Shown: positions 10,824-20,627, counted from the first letter of the stretch. The stretch is 64,000 nucleotides of DNA from Pirellulales bacterium (GCA_016936015.1 JAFGPV010000043.1:1-64000), one strand, 5' to 3'. The notes: generated by a model from the letters alone, not told the origin. Numbers and translations are program-made.

Positions 10824-11510
10824 TCATTCCTGCTCTTGGAGATCGAATACGAGGTCGTCGAAGGGGCCGCGGCGGCATTCCAGACGAAATCCGCAGCCGA
10901 AGACTTCGGAACGTTGAAAGCCGTCTTCTGAGCAGGGTGCCGGAACGTAGCCTTCCGGGCCTCGTTGATGGACGATCAGGAGCGGCTTTTTCGGCCGGGC
11001 ATCGACCAACCAGAACTCCGGGACGCCGGCCTGAAAATAGGCCGTCGGCAGGCGGCGGGTGTCCTTCGTGACGGAAGTGTCGCTGACGATTTCCACGATC
11101 AAATCCGGGGCGCCTTCGATCTCCACGTATCGTCCTGGGCCGCCGCCCGACTTGGGAATCAGCCGGGCGCGGCCGGTTTTCAAAGCTTCGTAAGAGAGAA
11201 AGACGACGTCCGGCTCGACCGAGAAATCGGCCTGGGGCGAAGAAACCCGCGTCCGGTCGATGAACAAATGCCCTCGCCCGCCCTGTTTCACGCGACGCTG
11301 CAACACCGCGGCTATCTCACTCTTCAACGTTCCGTGGCAAAAAAGATCCTCCGGCGCCATGTCTACCTCGATTCTTCCTCCGACAAAATCGATTCTTCCC
11401 TCTTCCGGAAAATGTTCCGACCGGGTCCAACGTCGGAAGCCGTCCAGGGAAAGGACGTCCAACGGGATTTCGATCCGTTCTTGAAAAACGACGCTCGTTG
11501 CCGTGTTCAT
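10824..11510 (-). CDS. Uma2 family (DUF820) PD-(D/E)XK-like protein
   Basis: A 228-residue protein with the Uma2 pattern: FRRWTRSEHFPEEGRIDFVGGRIEVDM near the start, a central DRTRVSSPQADFSVEPDVVFLS containing the conserved PD, then GAPDLIVEIVSDTSVTKD and YFQAGVPEFWLVDA. The PD...(E)VEI arrangement is the restriction endonuclease-like core. Uma2 proteins are abundant in planctomycetes and cyanobacteria; they are predicted nucleases, and a biological role has not been settled. The gene is a single unit, 10 bases from the convergent secreted-protein gene. Start ATG at 11510 is the first in frame after a stop. Confidence 0.88.
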   Translation of the reverse strand: MNTATSVVFQERIEIPLDVLSLDGFRRWTRSEHFPEEGRIDFVGGRIEVDMAPEDLFCHGTLKSEIAAVLQRRVKQGGRGHLFIDRTRVSSPQADFSVEPDVVFLSYEALKTGRARLIPKSGGGPGRYVEIEGAPDLIVEIVSDTSVTKDTRRLPTAYFQAGVPEFWLVDARPKKPLLIVHQRGPEGYVPAPCSEDGFQRSEVFGCGFRLECRRGPFDDLVFDLQEQE

Positions 11511-11579
11511 CAGCGTACAGTTCCCAGCGATTGATATCCCTGCACCCCTCTTCTATGGTAGTACATTGAGAAATTGCTG

Positions 11580-12326
11580 TCAATTCTCGCCCTTGCCCAC
11601 GATGTCCGGCCCAAACAGCAGGCCCATCAAATCCCCGGTGCCCAGCGGCGTCGGGCTGCCGAGGACCTCGCCGGCCGTAAAGCCGGCGACCTGGCCGTAG
11701 TGCAGCGCCGCGGTGCGGATCCGGTCGAGGACGCCGGCCTTCTGCGGCGGGAACTGCGTCTTGTAGCAGGCCAGCGCCTGCATCTTCTGCTCCAGCGTCT
11801 CCCCGATGTCGACCACCACGCACGGCGTAGCGCCGACGGTCAGGCTGCGCAATCCGAAGGGAGTGTACAACTGCCGGTCGATTGTGTGCGGCGGCAGGCC
11901 GTCAAAGCATTCGTCCCATTTCGTCAGACGGGAGTAGAAGACGGCGGCGTCGATGATCAGGCCCGCCTGATAGTGGTCCGGCGAGGCCAGCGGCGTGGCG
12001 CCGCTCAGCCCGAGGACCAGCCGGGGGCGATAGCGGCGGAACTCTTTGGCCAGCGCCACCCGGGCGTCGAAGCCGTCGAACAGCCGGCGGTTGGGCAGGT
12101 CCAGCGTGATGCGTTTGGCGACTCCCAGGACTTCAGCCGCCCGCCGGGCCTCTTCCAGCCGGACCTCCGGCCCGGGCGAGCAGGGCGTCGGCTCGCCGTC
12201 GGTCAGGTCGATCATCCCCACCCGATGCCCCTGTCGGGCGAGTTTCGCCAGCGTCCCGCCGCAGGCGATCTCCAGATCGTCCGGATGCGCCCCGACGGCA
12301 ATTACGTCTAAAGATTCGGTGTTCAT
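11580..12326 (-). CDS. PIG-L/LmbE deacetylase, BshB1-like
   Basis: A 248-residue zinc-dependent N-deacetylase. The opening [24 protein letters not shown] contains the AHPDD metal-binding signature (around residues 13-17), and SPDHYQAG near residue 120 provides the third metal ligand region. The spacing and the phrase GMIDLTDGE are closest to BshB1, which deacetylates GlcNAc-malate in bacillithiol synthesis. The bacillithiol partners BshA and BshC are not in the window, so the substrate may be another N-acetylglucosamine conjugate. It lies 69 bases upstream of the Uma2-like gene on the same strand; the two need not be related. Confidence 0.85.
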   Translation of the reverse strand: MNTESLDVIAVGAHPDDLEIACGGTLAKLARQGHRVGMIDLTDGEPTPCSPGPEVRLEEARRAAEVLGVAKRITLDLPNRRLFDGFDARVALAKEFRRYRPRLVLGLSGATPLASPDHYQAGLIIDAAVFYSRLTKWDECFDGLPPHTIDRQLYTPFGLRSLTVGATPCVVVDIGETLEQKMQALACYKTQFPPQKAGVLDRIRTAALHYGQVAGFTAGEVLGSPTPLGTGDLMGLLFGPDIVGKGEN

Positions 12327-12365
12327 GGCAAGGGAATTCTAGCGCCGAGCGGGCGTTCTGTAAAG

Positions 12366-12437
12366 CCGCGGCCAGTGGCCGCGGTGTTGTTTTGACAAAA
12401 CATTGCTTTGTTGATGTTATGCGGAAGCATAACCTAC
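12366..12437. repeat. Two adjacent palindromic repeats (families H and G)
   Basis: CCGCGGCCA/TGGCCGCGG at 12366-12384 is a 9-bp stem with one loop base, like the family H units at 43606 and 48394. GTTATGC..GCATAACCTAC at 12416-12437 is one arm of family G, found paired at 47138-47204. They fill the gap between the divergently placed 3' and 5' ends of the PIG-L and MEMO1-like genes. Confidence 0.65.
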
Positions 12438-12440
12438 GGC

Positions 12441-13850
12441 TTAGCGGTAAAATGCGGCCGCGGCGTACGTCACGCAGGCGGAGCCGTCGGGTTCGGCGTT
12501 TTGCGCATAATCAAGCAATTGGCCCTGCACCGGACCGAGGACCTGCAACATCAAATACGTCGGCGCCAAGCCGCAGATGCGGTCCCGGTTGCCGCAGCGG
12601 GCGACGTGCCGGTAGAATCCGCGGCGGTCGCCTCGGCGGAGCTGCCGGAGTAGTTTCCGGTCGTCCGTAGCCTGCCGGCGGAGGCGTTTTTCGTCCACCG
12701 GCCGGGGATCGCCGAAGTGAGGGCCGATATGTGCCAAGTCGGCGGAACTGATGCAGCACGCCCGGCCGGGATGTTCCGCCAGCGCCGCCCGCAGGGCCTG
12801 AACGAAGGCGTGGACTTCGACGGCGTCCTCGGGCGTCTCGCCCTCGTCAATCAGGTGCTGGAAGGAGCCGACCAGGATCGGGACGATCCGGAAGGGGCGC
12901 TTCCTGCCGAAAAGATATTGCAGGAACACCGCCTGGAATTCGAGCGAATGTTCGCGGCGATGGGCCAGCTCGTCGGCGAAAACTTTCAACTTCCGGCCGA
13001 GGACCGTGGCCGAAAGGTACTTTTGCAGGCGGTCGCAAAAGGCCTGATCGGTGCGGACGGCGCCCAGCGGCGTGTCGAAATCCTTTCGCGTCGCCGAAAA
13101 CCATTCCCCCAGCGGCGCGTGCGCGGTGCCGAAGATCACGAACAGATCGGCCGGATCCGCCCGCCGCAGCGGCTGATACGCCGCGGCATAGATCCGGCCG
13201 CCGCGCACCGGATCGATGTGCGGCGCCAGGATCCCGCACAAGTTTTTTTGCGGAGGAGCTTCCACCACTGGGGACTGTCCCGATTTTTGCGCAGAAATAA
13301 TGGGACTGTCCCCTTGAGGAATTTTTTCACGTTCCGAAAAGAACCGTGCCAAGCGGCGGCGGAGCGTGTCGGGACGGTCGGGGTAGGCGTCGCCGGCGAA
13401 GGCGGCCGGACGCAGCGGCTTGCGCAAATAGTTCGTCACTTCTCGGCGGTAATAGCGCCGAAAACCGGCACTGGCCAGCAGCCGGGCGCGTTCGAGCCGG
13501 CAAACCACCCGCTCCAGCTCCCGGCGTTTCACGGCCTTGCCGGTCCGTCGGCAAAAGGCCTCCTGGATTTTCGCAAGCGTCCGTTTGCCGTTCATCAGGA
13601 CCGCCAGCAAGGCTTCAGTCCGCGGCAACACCACCGCTTCGCCCCATCCGGACGAATCCCAGAACAGACAGAGCCGCTCTGCCGCCGAACCGACCGGTTC
13701 GATTTCAATCGACCGCAAGTGCGGACGCGTGGGGAGCTTGCTGTGTTTCACGACAACGGAATGTTTCTTATTTTTGAGCGAAAACGGGATCGGAAAAGCG
13801 CCGGCCTTTTCCTGTAATTTACCACACGCGGACGCAAAGGGGACATCCAC
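12441..13850 (-). CDS. amrB: MEMO1-like protein (AmmeMemoRadiSam system protein B) with N-terminal extension
   Basis: A protein of up to 469 residues. From about residue 200 it is a MEMO1 domain: CGILAPHIDPVRGGRIYAAAY, FVIFGTAHAPLGEWFSATRKDFDTPLGAVRTD, HRREHSLEFQAVFLQYL, and CCISSADLAHIGPHFGD with the conserved His and Asp residues of this dioxygenase-like fold. In bacteria it is encoded with AMMECR1 and radical SAM proteins, whose joint role is unknown; those partners are absent here. The first 175 residues are an extra domain with a winged-helix look (ERVVCRLERARLLASAGFRRYY). Residues about 177-193 (GDSPIISAQKSGQSP) come from a family B repeat in the linker. The start is uncertain: 13850 is GTG with no clear ribosome binding site. 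Confidence 0.85.
   Translation of the reverse strand: MDVPFASACGKLQEKAGAFPIPFSLKNKKHSVVVKHSKLPTRPHLRSIEIEPVGSAAERLCLFWDSSGWGEAVVLPRTEALLAVLMNGKRTLAKIQEAFCRRTGKAVKRRELERVVCRLERARLLASAGFRRYYRREVTNYLRKPLRPAAFAGDAYPDRPDTLRRRLARFFSEREKIPQGDSPIISAQKSGQSPVVEAPPQKNLCGILAPHIDPVRGGRIYAAAYQPLRRADPADLFVIFGTAHAPLGEWFSATRKDFDTPLGAVRTDQAFCDRLQKYLSATVLGRKLKVFADELAHRREHSLEFQAVFLQYLFGRKRPFRIVPILVGSFQHLIDEGETPEDAVEVHAFVQALRAALAEHPGRACCISSADLAHIGPHFGDPRPVDEKRLRRQATDDRKLLRQLRRGDRRGFYRHVARCGNRDRICGLAPTYLMLQVLGPVQGQLLDYAQNAEPDGSACVTYAAAAFYR
13270..13320. repeat. Family B palindromic repeat inside the MEMO1-like gene
   Basis: GGGGACTGTCCC and GGGACTGTCCCC arms separated by a short AT-rich centre (GATTTTTGCGCAGAAATAAT). 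It is in frame on the minus strand and translates as GDSPIISAQKSGQSP. Confidence 0.85.
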
Positions 13851-13879
13851 CTAAAAAAGAACCTTGCAGATTGAACCTG

Positions 13880-13950
13880 TTTAGCCCCGGCACTTGTGCC
13901 GGGTGTGTCCGGGAGAACATACGACTCCCGGCACAGGTGCCGGGGCTAAA
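13880..13950. repeat. Family E inverted repeat (TTTAGCCCCGGCAC...)
   Basis: Arms of 24 bases at 13880-13903 and 13927-13950 are reverse complements with one mismatch, and each arm contains CCGGCAC..GTGCCGG. The 23-base spacer is not conserved elsewhere in the window. It occupies the intergenic space between divergent genes, so it cannot be the terminator of either; a MITE-like origin fits better. Confidence 0.8.
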
Positions 13951-14155
13951 CTTTCGGTTCTTCCTGGTTCTAGTTAGAGATTGGGCGAACGGAAAATGCC
14001 GCGTCCTCCGCGGATCGAATGTTTCCCGGTTCGTTTTTCGTATAGTTAATCCTCTGCATTTGCGATCGGCCGGAAAATATTTCGACAGTTTTTCTTCGAC
14101 TTGAGAACTCGCCGTCCAGCGGTTATGATAAATGAAGTCCCAGGAGATCTCTACC

Positions 14156-15463
14156 ATGACAAAATCCTTTCGTGTTGATCGGCGTGAATTCCTCCGCACC
14201 GGGGCGGCGCTGGCCGGCGGCCTCGCGCTGCCGACGTTGATTCCCCACGGCGTTCTGGCCGCGGCGGATCGGTCGGGGGCGAACGACCGGATCGGCATTG
14301 GGTACATCGGCGTCGGCCGGCGGGCGATGCAACTGATGAACCTGCCCAAGGAGAGCCGGTTCATCGCCGTCAGCGACGCCTATCTTCCCCGCGCCGAAGA
14401 GGTCGCCAAAAAAATCCGCTGCCGCAGTTATCACGACTACCGCCGGATGCTCGAGCAGAAGGACGTGGACGCCGTGATCATCGCCTCGCCCGACCATTGG
14501 CACGCCCTGCACGCCATCCACGCCTGCCAGGCCGGCAAGGACGTGTACGTCGAAAAACCGATGACCCTGACCGTCCAGGAAGGACGGAAGATGGTCGAGG
14601 CGGCGCGGAAATACCAGCGGATCGTCCAGTGCGGCAGCCAGCAGCGCTCGATGGGACCGAACATCCACGGCAGCGCGATGGTCCGCGACGGCGTAATCGG
14701 CAAGGTCCACACGGTGGTCTGCTTCAATTATCCCAGCCCCTGGGAGGTCCGCTTTCCGGAGCAGCCCGTTCCGGTCGGCCTGGATTGGGACGCCTGGTGC
14801 GGGCAGGTCGACGTGGTGCCGTTTAACGAGGACATTTTCACCCCCCGGGCCAAGCCGGGTTGGATCTCCTTCCGGCCGTTTTCCGGCGGCGAGATGACCG
14901 GCTGGGGCGCCCACGGCCTGGACCAGATCCAGTCCGCCCTGGGCCGCGACGACAGCGGGCCGACGGAGGTCTGGGTCGAAGGCGAAAAATTCGTGCCGCC
15001 GACCGAGACCCGGCCCCAACCGTTCAACGACGGCAATGCGCTGTGCGATCATCCGACCGTCTTTTTCCGCTACGCCGACGGACCGGTCGTGAAACTCACC
15101 GACGGACCTCACGGGGGAGGAATCTTCATCGGTGACAAGGGACGGATCACCATCGATCGCGGCATCTGCAAAGTCGTGCCGGCCGGGCTCGACACCGATC
15201 CGGAAAAGAGCAAACGCATTCGCGGGTACAAAGGGCACTTTCAAAACTGGTTCGACTGCATGCGCTCCCGCCAATTGCCCGTGGCCGACGTGGAAATCGC
15301 CCACCGCTCGGCGACGATGTGCCACCTCGGCAACATCGCCCGCTGGACCAACCGCAAGCTCACCTGGGACCCCGTCAAGGAAACCTTTCCCAACGACCCC
15401 GAGGCCAACGCCTACCTCAGCCGCCCGCAGCGCAAGCCTTACCAGTTGCCCGAGAGCGTCTAG
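14156..15463 (+). CDS. Tat-exported Gfo/Idh/MocA family oxidoreductase
   Basis: A 435-residue NAD(P)-dependent oxidoreductase. The N-terminus DRREFLRTGAALAGGLALP is a twin-arginine signal peptide. A Rossmann fold follows with GIGYIGVGRRAMQ; the motif DVYVEKPMTLTVQEGRKMV is the family's EKP signature, and YHDYRRMLEQKDVDAVIIASPDHWHA is typical. The C-terminal sheet domain contains GWISFRPFSGGEMTGWGAHGL. Planctomycetes hold many such exported proteins, thought to act on sugars or inositols outside the cytoplasm; the substrate cannot be told. The ATG at 14156 follows AGGAG by 9 bases and gives a proper Tat signal; an earlier ATG at 14132 would bury it. The gene is monocistronic, and a repeat begins directly after the stop codon. 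Confidence 0.92.
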   Translation: MTKSFRVDRREFLRTGAALAGGLALPTLIPHGVLAAADRSGANDRIGIGYIGVGRRAMQLMNLPKESRFIAVSDAYLPRAEEVAKKIRCRSYHDYRRMLEQKDVDAVIIASPDHWHALHAIHACQAGKDVYVEKPMTLTVQEGRKMVEAARKYQRIVQCGSQQRSMGPNIHGSAMVRDGVIGKVHTVVCFNYPSPWEVRFPEQPVPVGLDWDAWCGQVDVVPFNEDIFTPRAKPGWISFRPFSGGEMTGWGAHGLDQIQSALGRDDSGPTEVWVEGEKFVPPTETRPQPFNDGNALCDHPTVFFRYADGPVVKLTDGPHGGGIFIGDKGRITIDRGICKVVPAGLDTDPEKSKRIRGYKGHFQNWFDCMRSRQLPVADVEIAHRSATMCHLGNIARWTNRKLTWDPVKETFPNDPEANAYLSRPQRKPYQLPESV

Positions 15464-15520
15464 CCCCTTCTCCGCGCGCCACGCCGTGATCGGGGAGAGG
15501 GGAGATTTTCAAGACACGCT
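15464..15520. repeat. Family A palindrome, degenerate, with conserved flank
   Basis: CCCCTTCTCC and GGGGAGAGGGG arms, followed by GAGATTTTCAAGACACGCTCT. The latter flank matches GAGGTTTTCAAGATAAGCTCT beside the copy at 26352, so the mobile unit is longer than the palindrome. It starts at the oxidoreductase stop codon, between convergent genes, where it could also act as a terminator. Confidence 0.65.
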
Positions 15521-15621
15521 CTCTGGCCGACTGGTTCATCGCACGGACAGGCGTCGGACAGAATCAACTGCCTTTCTCGCTTCCCTGGAATGAAAACTGC
15601 CCACCGGCAGATTTGTCGGTA

Positions 15622-18600
15622 TCACTTGTTGTATTTCCGCGGAATATTCTGCCTCGACGGATCAGCCGGAGCGTCTGTCCCGCCGGCGGATTGGAGGATA
15701 AGGACGGGACGCTTCGCCTTGTTCCCATGCTCTCGGGAGTAGAAGCCGTAAACGGATTCTGATGTGCCGCGGCTGAAAGCGCCCCTTGGAGTGATCACCA
15801 GGCCGTAATTCGGTCGGCCGGAGAGCCAACCCTTGACCAGATCTGTAACATCCACATCGATGTACTTGTTGGTGCCGGCGCCCGGGCTGAATGAGGCGAC
15901 CACCGAGTTATTGAAGGGAGGTTGGGCTACCCAGGTTATCTCACCGGGGGCGGCGGATCTCTCATCCTGGCCTGAATGGTAGGTGCCACTCCCTTCCCGC
16001 CATGTACCGGTGACTGCGTGAATCCCAAGAACTAGTGCAGGATGCCCCCCGGTTCGGTAGTGAAATAGTCTGAGTGTCGCCTTGCCTATACGATTGGGAT
16101 TGATGCCGGAAAGATCATACTTCAGGTACACCCTGCTGACGCCGCCGGCCGGGTGCCAGCCTGCCTGGAGGAGATTGTACGCTCCCCGGTTGCTCTTGTT
16201 CCAGTTGCGGTAGGCATAGGCATAGACATAGGAGTCTGCGACCGGCTCGATGCGAATAATCTGCGCATCCTTACGAATGTCAGTATGGTCTGCCGGTTTG
16301 GTAGTGATCACCGGGTAATGCGGACTGACAACAAGGTTCTTCTTCGGCGTTGCAGGAGGTTCCGCTCCTGCCGGCCTGTCGGGAAGCTTGCCAACGCCGG
16401 CTCCCAGGGAGGCTTCATACAGATCTTTATAATACTTCATTTTCTGATACGCCTTTTGTCCTTCAGGCGTACCGCCCTTCCCCGCGGCCATGAGTTTGGC
16501 CAAAGCGTTGTAGGCCGACATATACTGCTGGTAGGCAGCGCCGGCAGTGGGCTGCTTGTTCTGATTATCGGTAACATCAACGGGAGGCCTGCTGCTTACG
16601 GGCGTTTTTCGCCACAGCGCTGCACAGCCGCACGTCGCATTCAGGTGTTCGCGACTCTTGAACATCTCGTTGATGATGACGCTGCGTCTCGTCCTCGGCC
16701 ACGCTTTGCGCTCAAGCGCCGTAGGCTCGCGGGCAAAAATAGCCTGGCAGGCGTCCGTCACGAATTGCTCGCCGCTCTTGCCGGATCGCGTATACTCTGC
16801 GCTCAGCAGGAAATCACGCACGAGCTGTGATCTCAGTGTACCCTCCCGCAGCCTTCTGACTTGTGCCTGGACCTCGCTGCTTGTAGGCTCATGTTCGAAG
16901 ACGCTGTGATACAGAGACCCCACAAAGACCTCGTCCGTGCCGCAGACGATAACATGGGCCTTGTCAAATGCCATGCTGTCCGGCTCGTGATCCGGCGGCT
17001 CATCGATAAAACCGGCCTCCGCAATTTGTTTTTTCAGATCCTGGATTTGCTTGTCAAATCGCCAGGATCCCTTGGAGAGCGCATACAACTCCATCGCCCG
17101 CGTATGCTGGCCGGCCAGCTCCAATAATCTCGATGCGCGTTGCAGATTCTCCGCCTTGCCGGCTTTGCCGGATCCTGGCTGTGCGGAGATCAACGACTTG
17201 GCCTGATCCAAGTAGCCTTTCATGGTTCGGTTGTCGGCGGCATAATTCGCCGAAGCCTGGGCCGCGAAGCGCTTAAAACTGTTGAACTTTTTGCGGGCTG
17301 CGTCGATGTCGACAATATCTGTTTTTGCGACAAACGCACAGATGGCATTGTGATACCTAAAAGCCTCATCCACAATGGGGTCTATAAGACTGCTAAGCAG
17401 TATGGTTGTGGAGCGGATATCCTTCAGTTGTACCATGATGGCGTTGGATTTATTGCGGACGGAAACGGCTTGATCATAAGTCATCCCGCTCGAACTGGCG
17501 CGCTCAATGACAAGCTCCATGCCCTTGACAAGTTTGGCGTTTTCCTCCGGAGAGCGCCGCCACGCTTTATAAGGATCTATGTCGAGGCGATAGGACGCCT
17601 CATTTTTCGGATTAAGTGCATTCCTGTAACCGGATAAAGCGCCGTTTAATAATTTCACGGCGGCGTGATTGCGAGAGACCATCTGCAGTAACAGCTTCTC
17701 CCTCTCGGCGCTTAAGCCTCGCAGGAAAATCAACCCGTCACGGTACAATTCACGATCCTCAGGCTGTTCCTGCTTCTCACTGGAGCATGCCTCAGCCAGG
17801 GACTGGATGGTTGCCAGAAGCTGTTGTGCTTGACTGTACCACCTCCGCTCCTGGGCGAAGTCGTCCTGCATTTGCATGTCATATTCAAGTATGTCAAACC
17901 ATTGTTTATTCGCTGCCTGAAGCTTGAGGGACAAGTAGTTTTCCGCCTCGGTTGCTTCTCGATTGCTCTTGGAAAGCCATCTTCGCCAATTCTCGGGCAT
18001 TACGTTTAAATCGCCCGACAGCCGAGCCTCTTCCGGCAACTTGACCCCGGTACGCGGGGGAAGGGAAGCGGACGCATAATAGTAGAGCCAGCCGGGCACC
18101 ATCGGTTTTGCAGATGCCTCTAACCGTTCAACCGCTGCTCTCTTCTCTTCCTGCAGAGCTTTGCTCTCTTCGAGGAGAGCAGGTATCTTCGCTTGCAGTT
18201 TGGCAAGATAGTCGCTATGGGCGGCACTGTACTTTTCAAAAAACTCCGAATACTGCTCCATGCCGGTCCGGGGATCGACGCAACTCTTGACAAACTCGAC
18301 CGGGGGCTTATAAACGATAAATTTCGAATGTGCGAGGATGTACCGGGCATGTGCCTTGCTGACATCGGATCGCAGGGGACCCACGCTCGCATTCTCGGCG
18401 AGTTTCTCAAGCTCTTCACGAAGCTTGGTGCTCTCATCAGCAAATTCTTTTCTAACTTGTTTGCTGATGGGCATGGGTTGGGCAGCGAGGCGATTGAGGT
18501 TTTTCACCTGGCTCTGCATGGATAGCATATCATTGACGGCCTTTTGCTCGCGCTCCTTTTTCTCGGCAAGCAGTGCCGTGTTGAAAGCCTGGACGGCGGC

Positions 18601-19962
18601 ATCGATCTTCTTGATTTCCGCCTCGACCGAATTGATCTGAGATTCGCTCAAACCGATCCTGAATAATCTCAGAGAATCCTTGTAGTAGTTCCGAACGTAC
18701 AGCACGTTGTTGTTAAATAAGTTGTAGTGATGATACCAGGCCGACACGGCGGCACTAATGGTATCATCCGCATCGTCGCCTGTGACCAGATCGTCCAGCT
18801 TGTCTGAAAATATCTCCGCCGTGAGCGATTGGTAGTCGCGGAGTAAATGGTGGTAAGGTTCAAGATCAATATGGATGATCGGGATGTCTACCTTGCCCGA
18901 CTGGTTTGCCTTCATGGCTTTCATGGCCTCGGCCGCCTTCGACGCGGACATTCTTGCCATCTCGAGGTCCCCCTCGGCATTCTGGAGAATACCTGCCTCT
19001 TCCTCGATGAATGTCGCAGAATTCTTTTGAGCCAAATCATTGACGTATTTCCGGAATGCCGGGTCGGACCAATACTTCTTGACCAGCGCGGTCATGTCCC
19101 CCTTCTGCTTGGCGCGCAAAAGCATTTGGACCGCGTTGCGATATTTGTCCCGTTCTCCGCTGAGCTTCTGCAGGATCTGGTTGCGCTTGGACCTCGCCGC
19201 AGTTTTCAGATCGGATTCAGCGACCTTCGCCTGCCAATGTTGCTTGACGGCTTTGCTGAAATGGTGCCAGCAGTCTGTGCGGAATGTTTCATAGTATGTG
19301 GGCGGTTTGGAGTTCTGGGGATCTTGTTGTGGATTGTCGTCCCGTTCGGAATACGGTTTGATTCTGCCGAAGCTGTTCGCGTGGTCCTCCCACCATTGGT
19401 CGAAGGCATATTTAGCGTTTTTGTACTCCTTTCGATAATCGGCCTCCCACGGTTCTCCGTCCTGTCCCCATTGCTTGGTGTATTCCCGGAGAAATGCTTG
19501 ATAAAGCTCCATGTCCTTCTGCTCTGCCCATGCCTGCACGCTTCCCCAGACGTATTTATCGAACTCCCACGCAGCGGTAAGGGCTTTCATCAGCGGGCCG
19601 CCGATCAAATTTTCGAGCAGTTTCTTCAATACCTCCTCGGCCAGGAAATTGTTTGCCTTCTTGCTCTCGCCATGGGCAAGGTGATCGATCGTCTGTAGGT
19701 AAACCACCACGTCCAGTTTGGTATCCACGATCTCGGAAATTTCATCCTGCAGGTGTTGCTTCATCTCGTCCTCAACGTACTGGCGTTCATCGGGATCTTG
19801 GACGCCCCCCCACTTGAGCAAATCATCCATCGTCTTGATGCGTATTTGCTCAGCCCCGCCCTTGCCCGCGGCCTGTACAGGACGCGCCCACGCGGCCAGG
19901 AAAACGCCAAGAATGACGACGAAAATGCCGTAACGTCCGATGTTGTTGATAGAAGCGCTCAT
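15622..19962 (-). CDS. Large secreted helical protein with DUF4214-like and C-terminal DNRLRE domains
   Basis: A 1,446-residue protein. The ATG at 19962 starts a signal peptide (GIFVVILGVFLAAWARPVQA); the frame is open to 20001 with a less suitable start. Residues about 40-950 are almost wholly helical and charged, with long coiled-coil-like runs and many Trp/Tyr residues. About 1015-1105 resembles DUF4214: FVGSLYHSVFEHEPTSSEVQ, then LVRDFLLSAEYTRSG and a second partial unit with FVTDACQAIFAREPT. About 1235-1425 is a DNRLRE/CBM96-like beta domain: ADSYVYAYAYRNWNKSNRG, VYLKYDLSGI, ATLRLF, ITWVAQPPF, IDVDVTDLVKGWLSG and GLVITP. It is less GC-rich than the flanking genes. I know no protein with this order; a cell-surface or matrix role is a guess. 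Confidence 0.75.
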   Translation of the reverse strand: MSASINNIGRYGIFVVILGVFLAAWARPVQAAGKGGAEQIRIKTMDDLLKWGGVQDPDERQYVEDEMKQHLQDEISEIVDTKLDVVVYLQTIDHLAHGESKKANNFLAEEVLKKLLENLIGGPLMKALTAAWEFDKYVWGSVQAWAEQKDMELYQAFLREYTKQWGQDGEPWEADYRKEYKNAKYAFDQWWEDHANSFGRIKPYSERDDNPQQDPQNSKPPTYYETFRTDCWHHFSKAVKQHWQAKVAESDLKTAARSKRNQILQKLSGERDKYRNAVQMLLRAKQKGDMTALVKKYWSDPAFRKYVNDLAQKNSATFIEEEAGILQNAEGDLEMARMSASKAAEAMKAMKANQSGKVDIPIIHIDLEPYHHLLRDYQSLTAEIFSDKLDDLVTGDDADDTISAAVSAWYHHYNLFNNNVLYVRNYYKDSLRLFRIGLSESQINSVEAEIKKIDAAVQAFNTALLAEKKEREQKAVNDMLSMQSQVKNLNRLAAQPMPISKQVRKEFADESTKLREELEKLAENASVGPLRSDVSKAHARYILAHSKFIVYKPPVEFVKSCVDPRTGMEQYSEFFEKYSAAHSDYLAKLQAKIPALLEESKALQEEKRAAVERLEASAKPMVPGWLYYYASASLPPRTGVKLPEEARLSGDLNVMPENWRRWLSKSNREATEAENYLSLKLQAANKQWFDILEYDMQMQDDFAQERRWYSQAQQLLATIQSLAEACSSEKQEQPEDRELYRDGLIFLRGLSAEREKLLLQMVSRNHAAVKLLNGALSGYRNALNPKNEASYRLDIDPYKAWRRSPEENAKLVKGMELVIERASSSGMTYDQAVSVRNKSNAIMVQLKDIRSTTILLSSLIDPIVDEAFRYHNAICAFVAKTDIVDIDAARKKFNSFKRFAAQASANYAADNRTMKGYLDQAKSLISAQPGSGKAGKAENLQRASRLLELAGQHTRAMELYALSKGSWRFDKQIQDLKKQIAEAGFIDEPPDHEPDSMAFDKAHVIVCGTDEVFVGSLYHSVFEHEPTSSEVQAQVRRLREGTLRSQLVRDFLLSAEYTRSGKSGEQFVTDACQAIFAREPTALERKAWPRTRRSVIINEMFKSREHLNATCGCAALWRKTPVSSRPPVDVTDNQNKQPTAGAAYQQYMSAYNALAKLMAAGKGGTPEGQKAYQKMKYYKDLYEASLGAGVGKLPDRPAGAEPPATPKKNLVVSPHYPVITTKPADHTDIRKDAQIIRIEPVADSYVYAYAYRNWNKSNRGAYNLLQAGWHPAGGVSRVYLKYDLSGINPNRIGKATLRLFHYRTGGHPALVLGIHAVTGTWREGSGTYHSGQDERSAAPGEITWVAQPPFNNSVVASFSPGAGTNKYIDVDVTDLVKGWLSGRPNYGLVITPRGAFSRGTSESVYGFYSREHGNKAKRPVLILQSAGGTDAPADPSRQNIPRKYNK

Positions 19963-20384
19963 GGGATTGGCCTCGATTGTAAGATTGGTGTTTCGGACCA
20001 CGGAATCTGTGCATCGACGGCTTCTTCACCGGGCCTGATCTCAAAAAAAGATGCTCTTGCCGCCAAGCCCGCTCCGGACTGAATCAATACGGACGAATCG
20101 CAATTCCTCAATCCTGAAAGATAGTCAATTCTACGTCATAACCGGACCCCTGACGCCGGACCAATGAGCCGAAACGTAACACGTTGCTGCTAAAAGAGTT
20201 TCTTCCGAGTCCTCGTTCAGGGACGCGCGGCCTCTAAAGAATCGTTCCTTGCCCGAGCATGGATGCCGCTTCACGCAGTCCGGCAATGACTTACCTCGAC
20301 TGCAAAGCGAATTCGTTTAACCCGGAGCCAACGGCGACGGCGTTTCCTCTCCACGCCCCTTCCCGGGCCGTTTGCAAAAATAGC

Positions 20385-20627
20385 TTACGAGCCGATCCCA
20401 ACAGTCCCCTCCCCGGGCACCGACCGAAGGTTGGTCGGGGAGAGGGTTAGGGTGAGGGCTTGTTGATCGAAGACAATCGCTCCCGTTACTTCACAGATTG
20501 CAACAGCATAATGGTATTCAGGATAATCTCCACTTCCAATCTCTCCGCCAACAACCGAATCCCTCCAAATACATTTCCGATCGGAACCACAAACCCAAAA
20601 CCAAACCGGTCCCGGCAGAATCTCCAC
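20385..20627 (-). pseudogene. Short open frame, possibly the tail of a decayed gene
   Basis: An 80-residue frame starting at a GTG. The first 56 residues look protein-like (GPVWFWVCGSDRKCIW, then SGDYPEYHYAVAICEVTG) with sensible codon use, but the last 24 are simply the translation of the family A palindrome (LTLTLSPTNLRSVPGEG). There is no ribosome binding site, and an in-frame stop lies just upstream. It may be the 3' remnant of a gene whose end was replaced by the repeat. It matches nothing I recognise. Confidence 0.2.
20402..20460. repeat. Family A palindrome, long form
   Basis: CCCCTCCCC and GGGGAGAGGG arms enclose an inner inverted repeat CACCGACCGAAGGTTGGTCGG, and AGGGTGAGGGC follows. 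The copy at 26257-26313 is in the same outer orientation but with the inner stem reversed. The pair brackets the helicase-nuclease gene. Confidence 0.75.
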
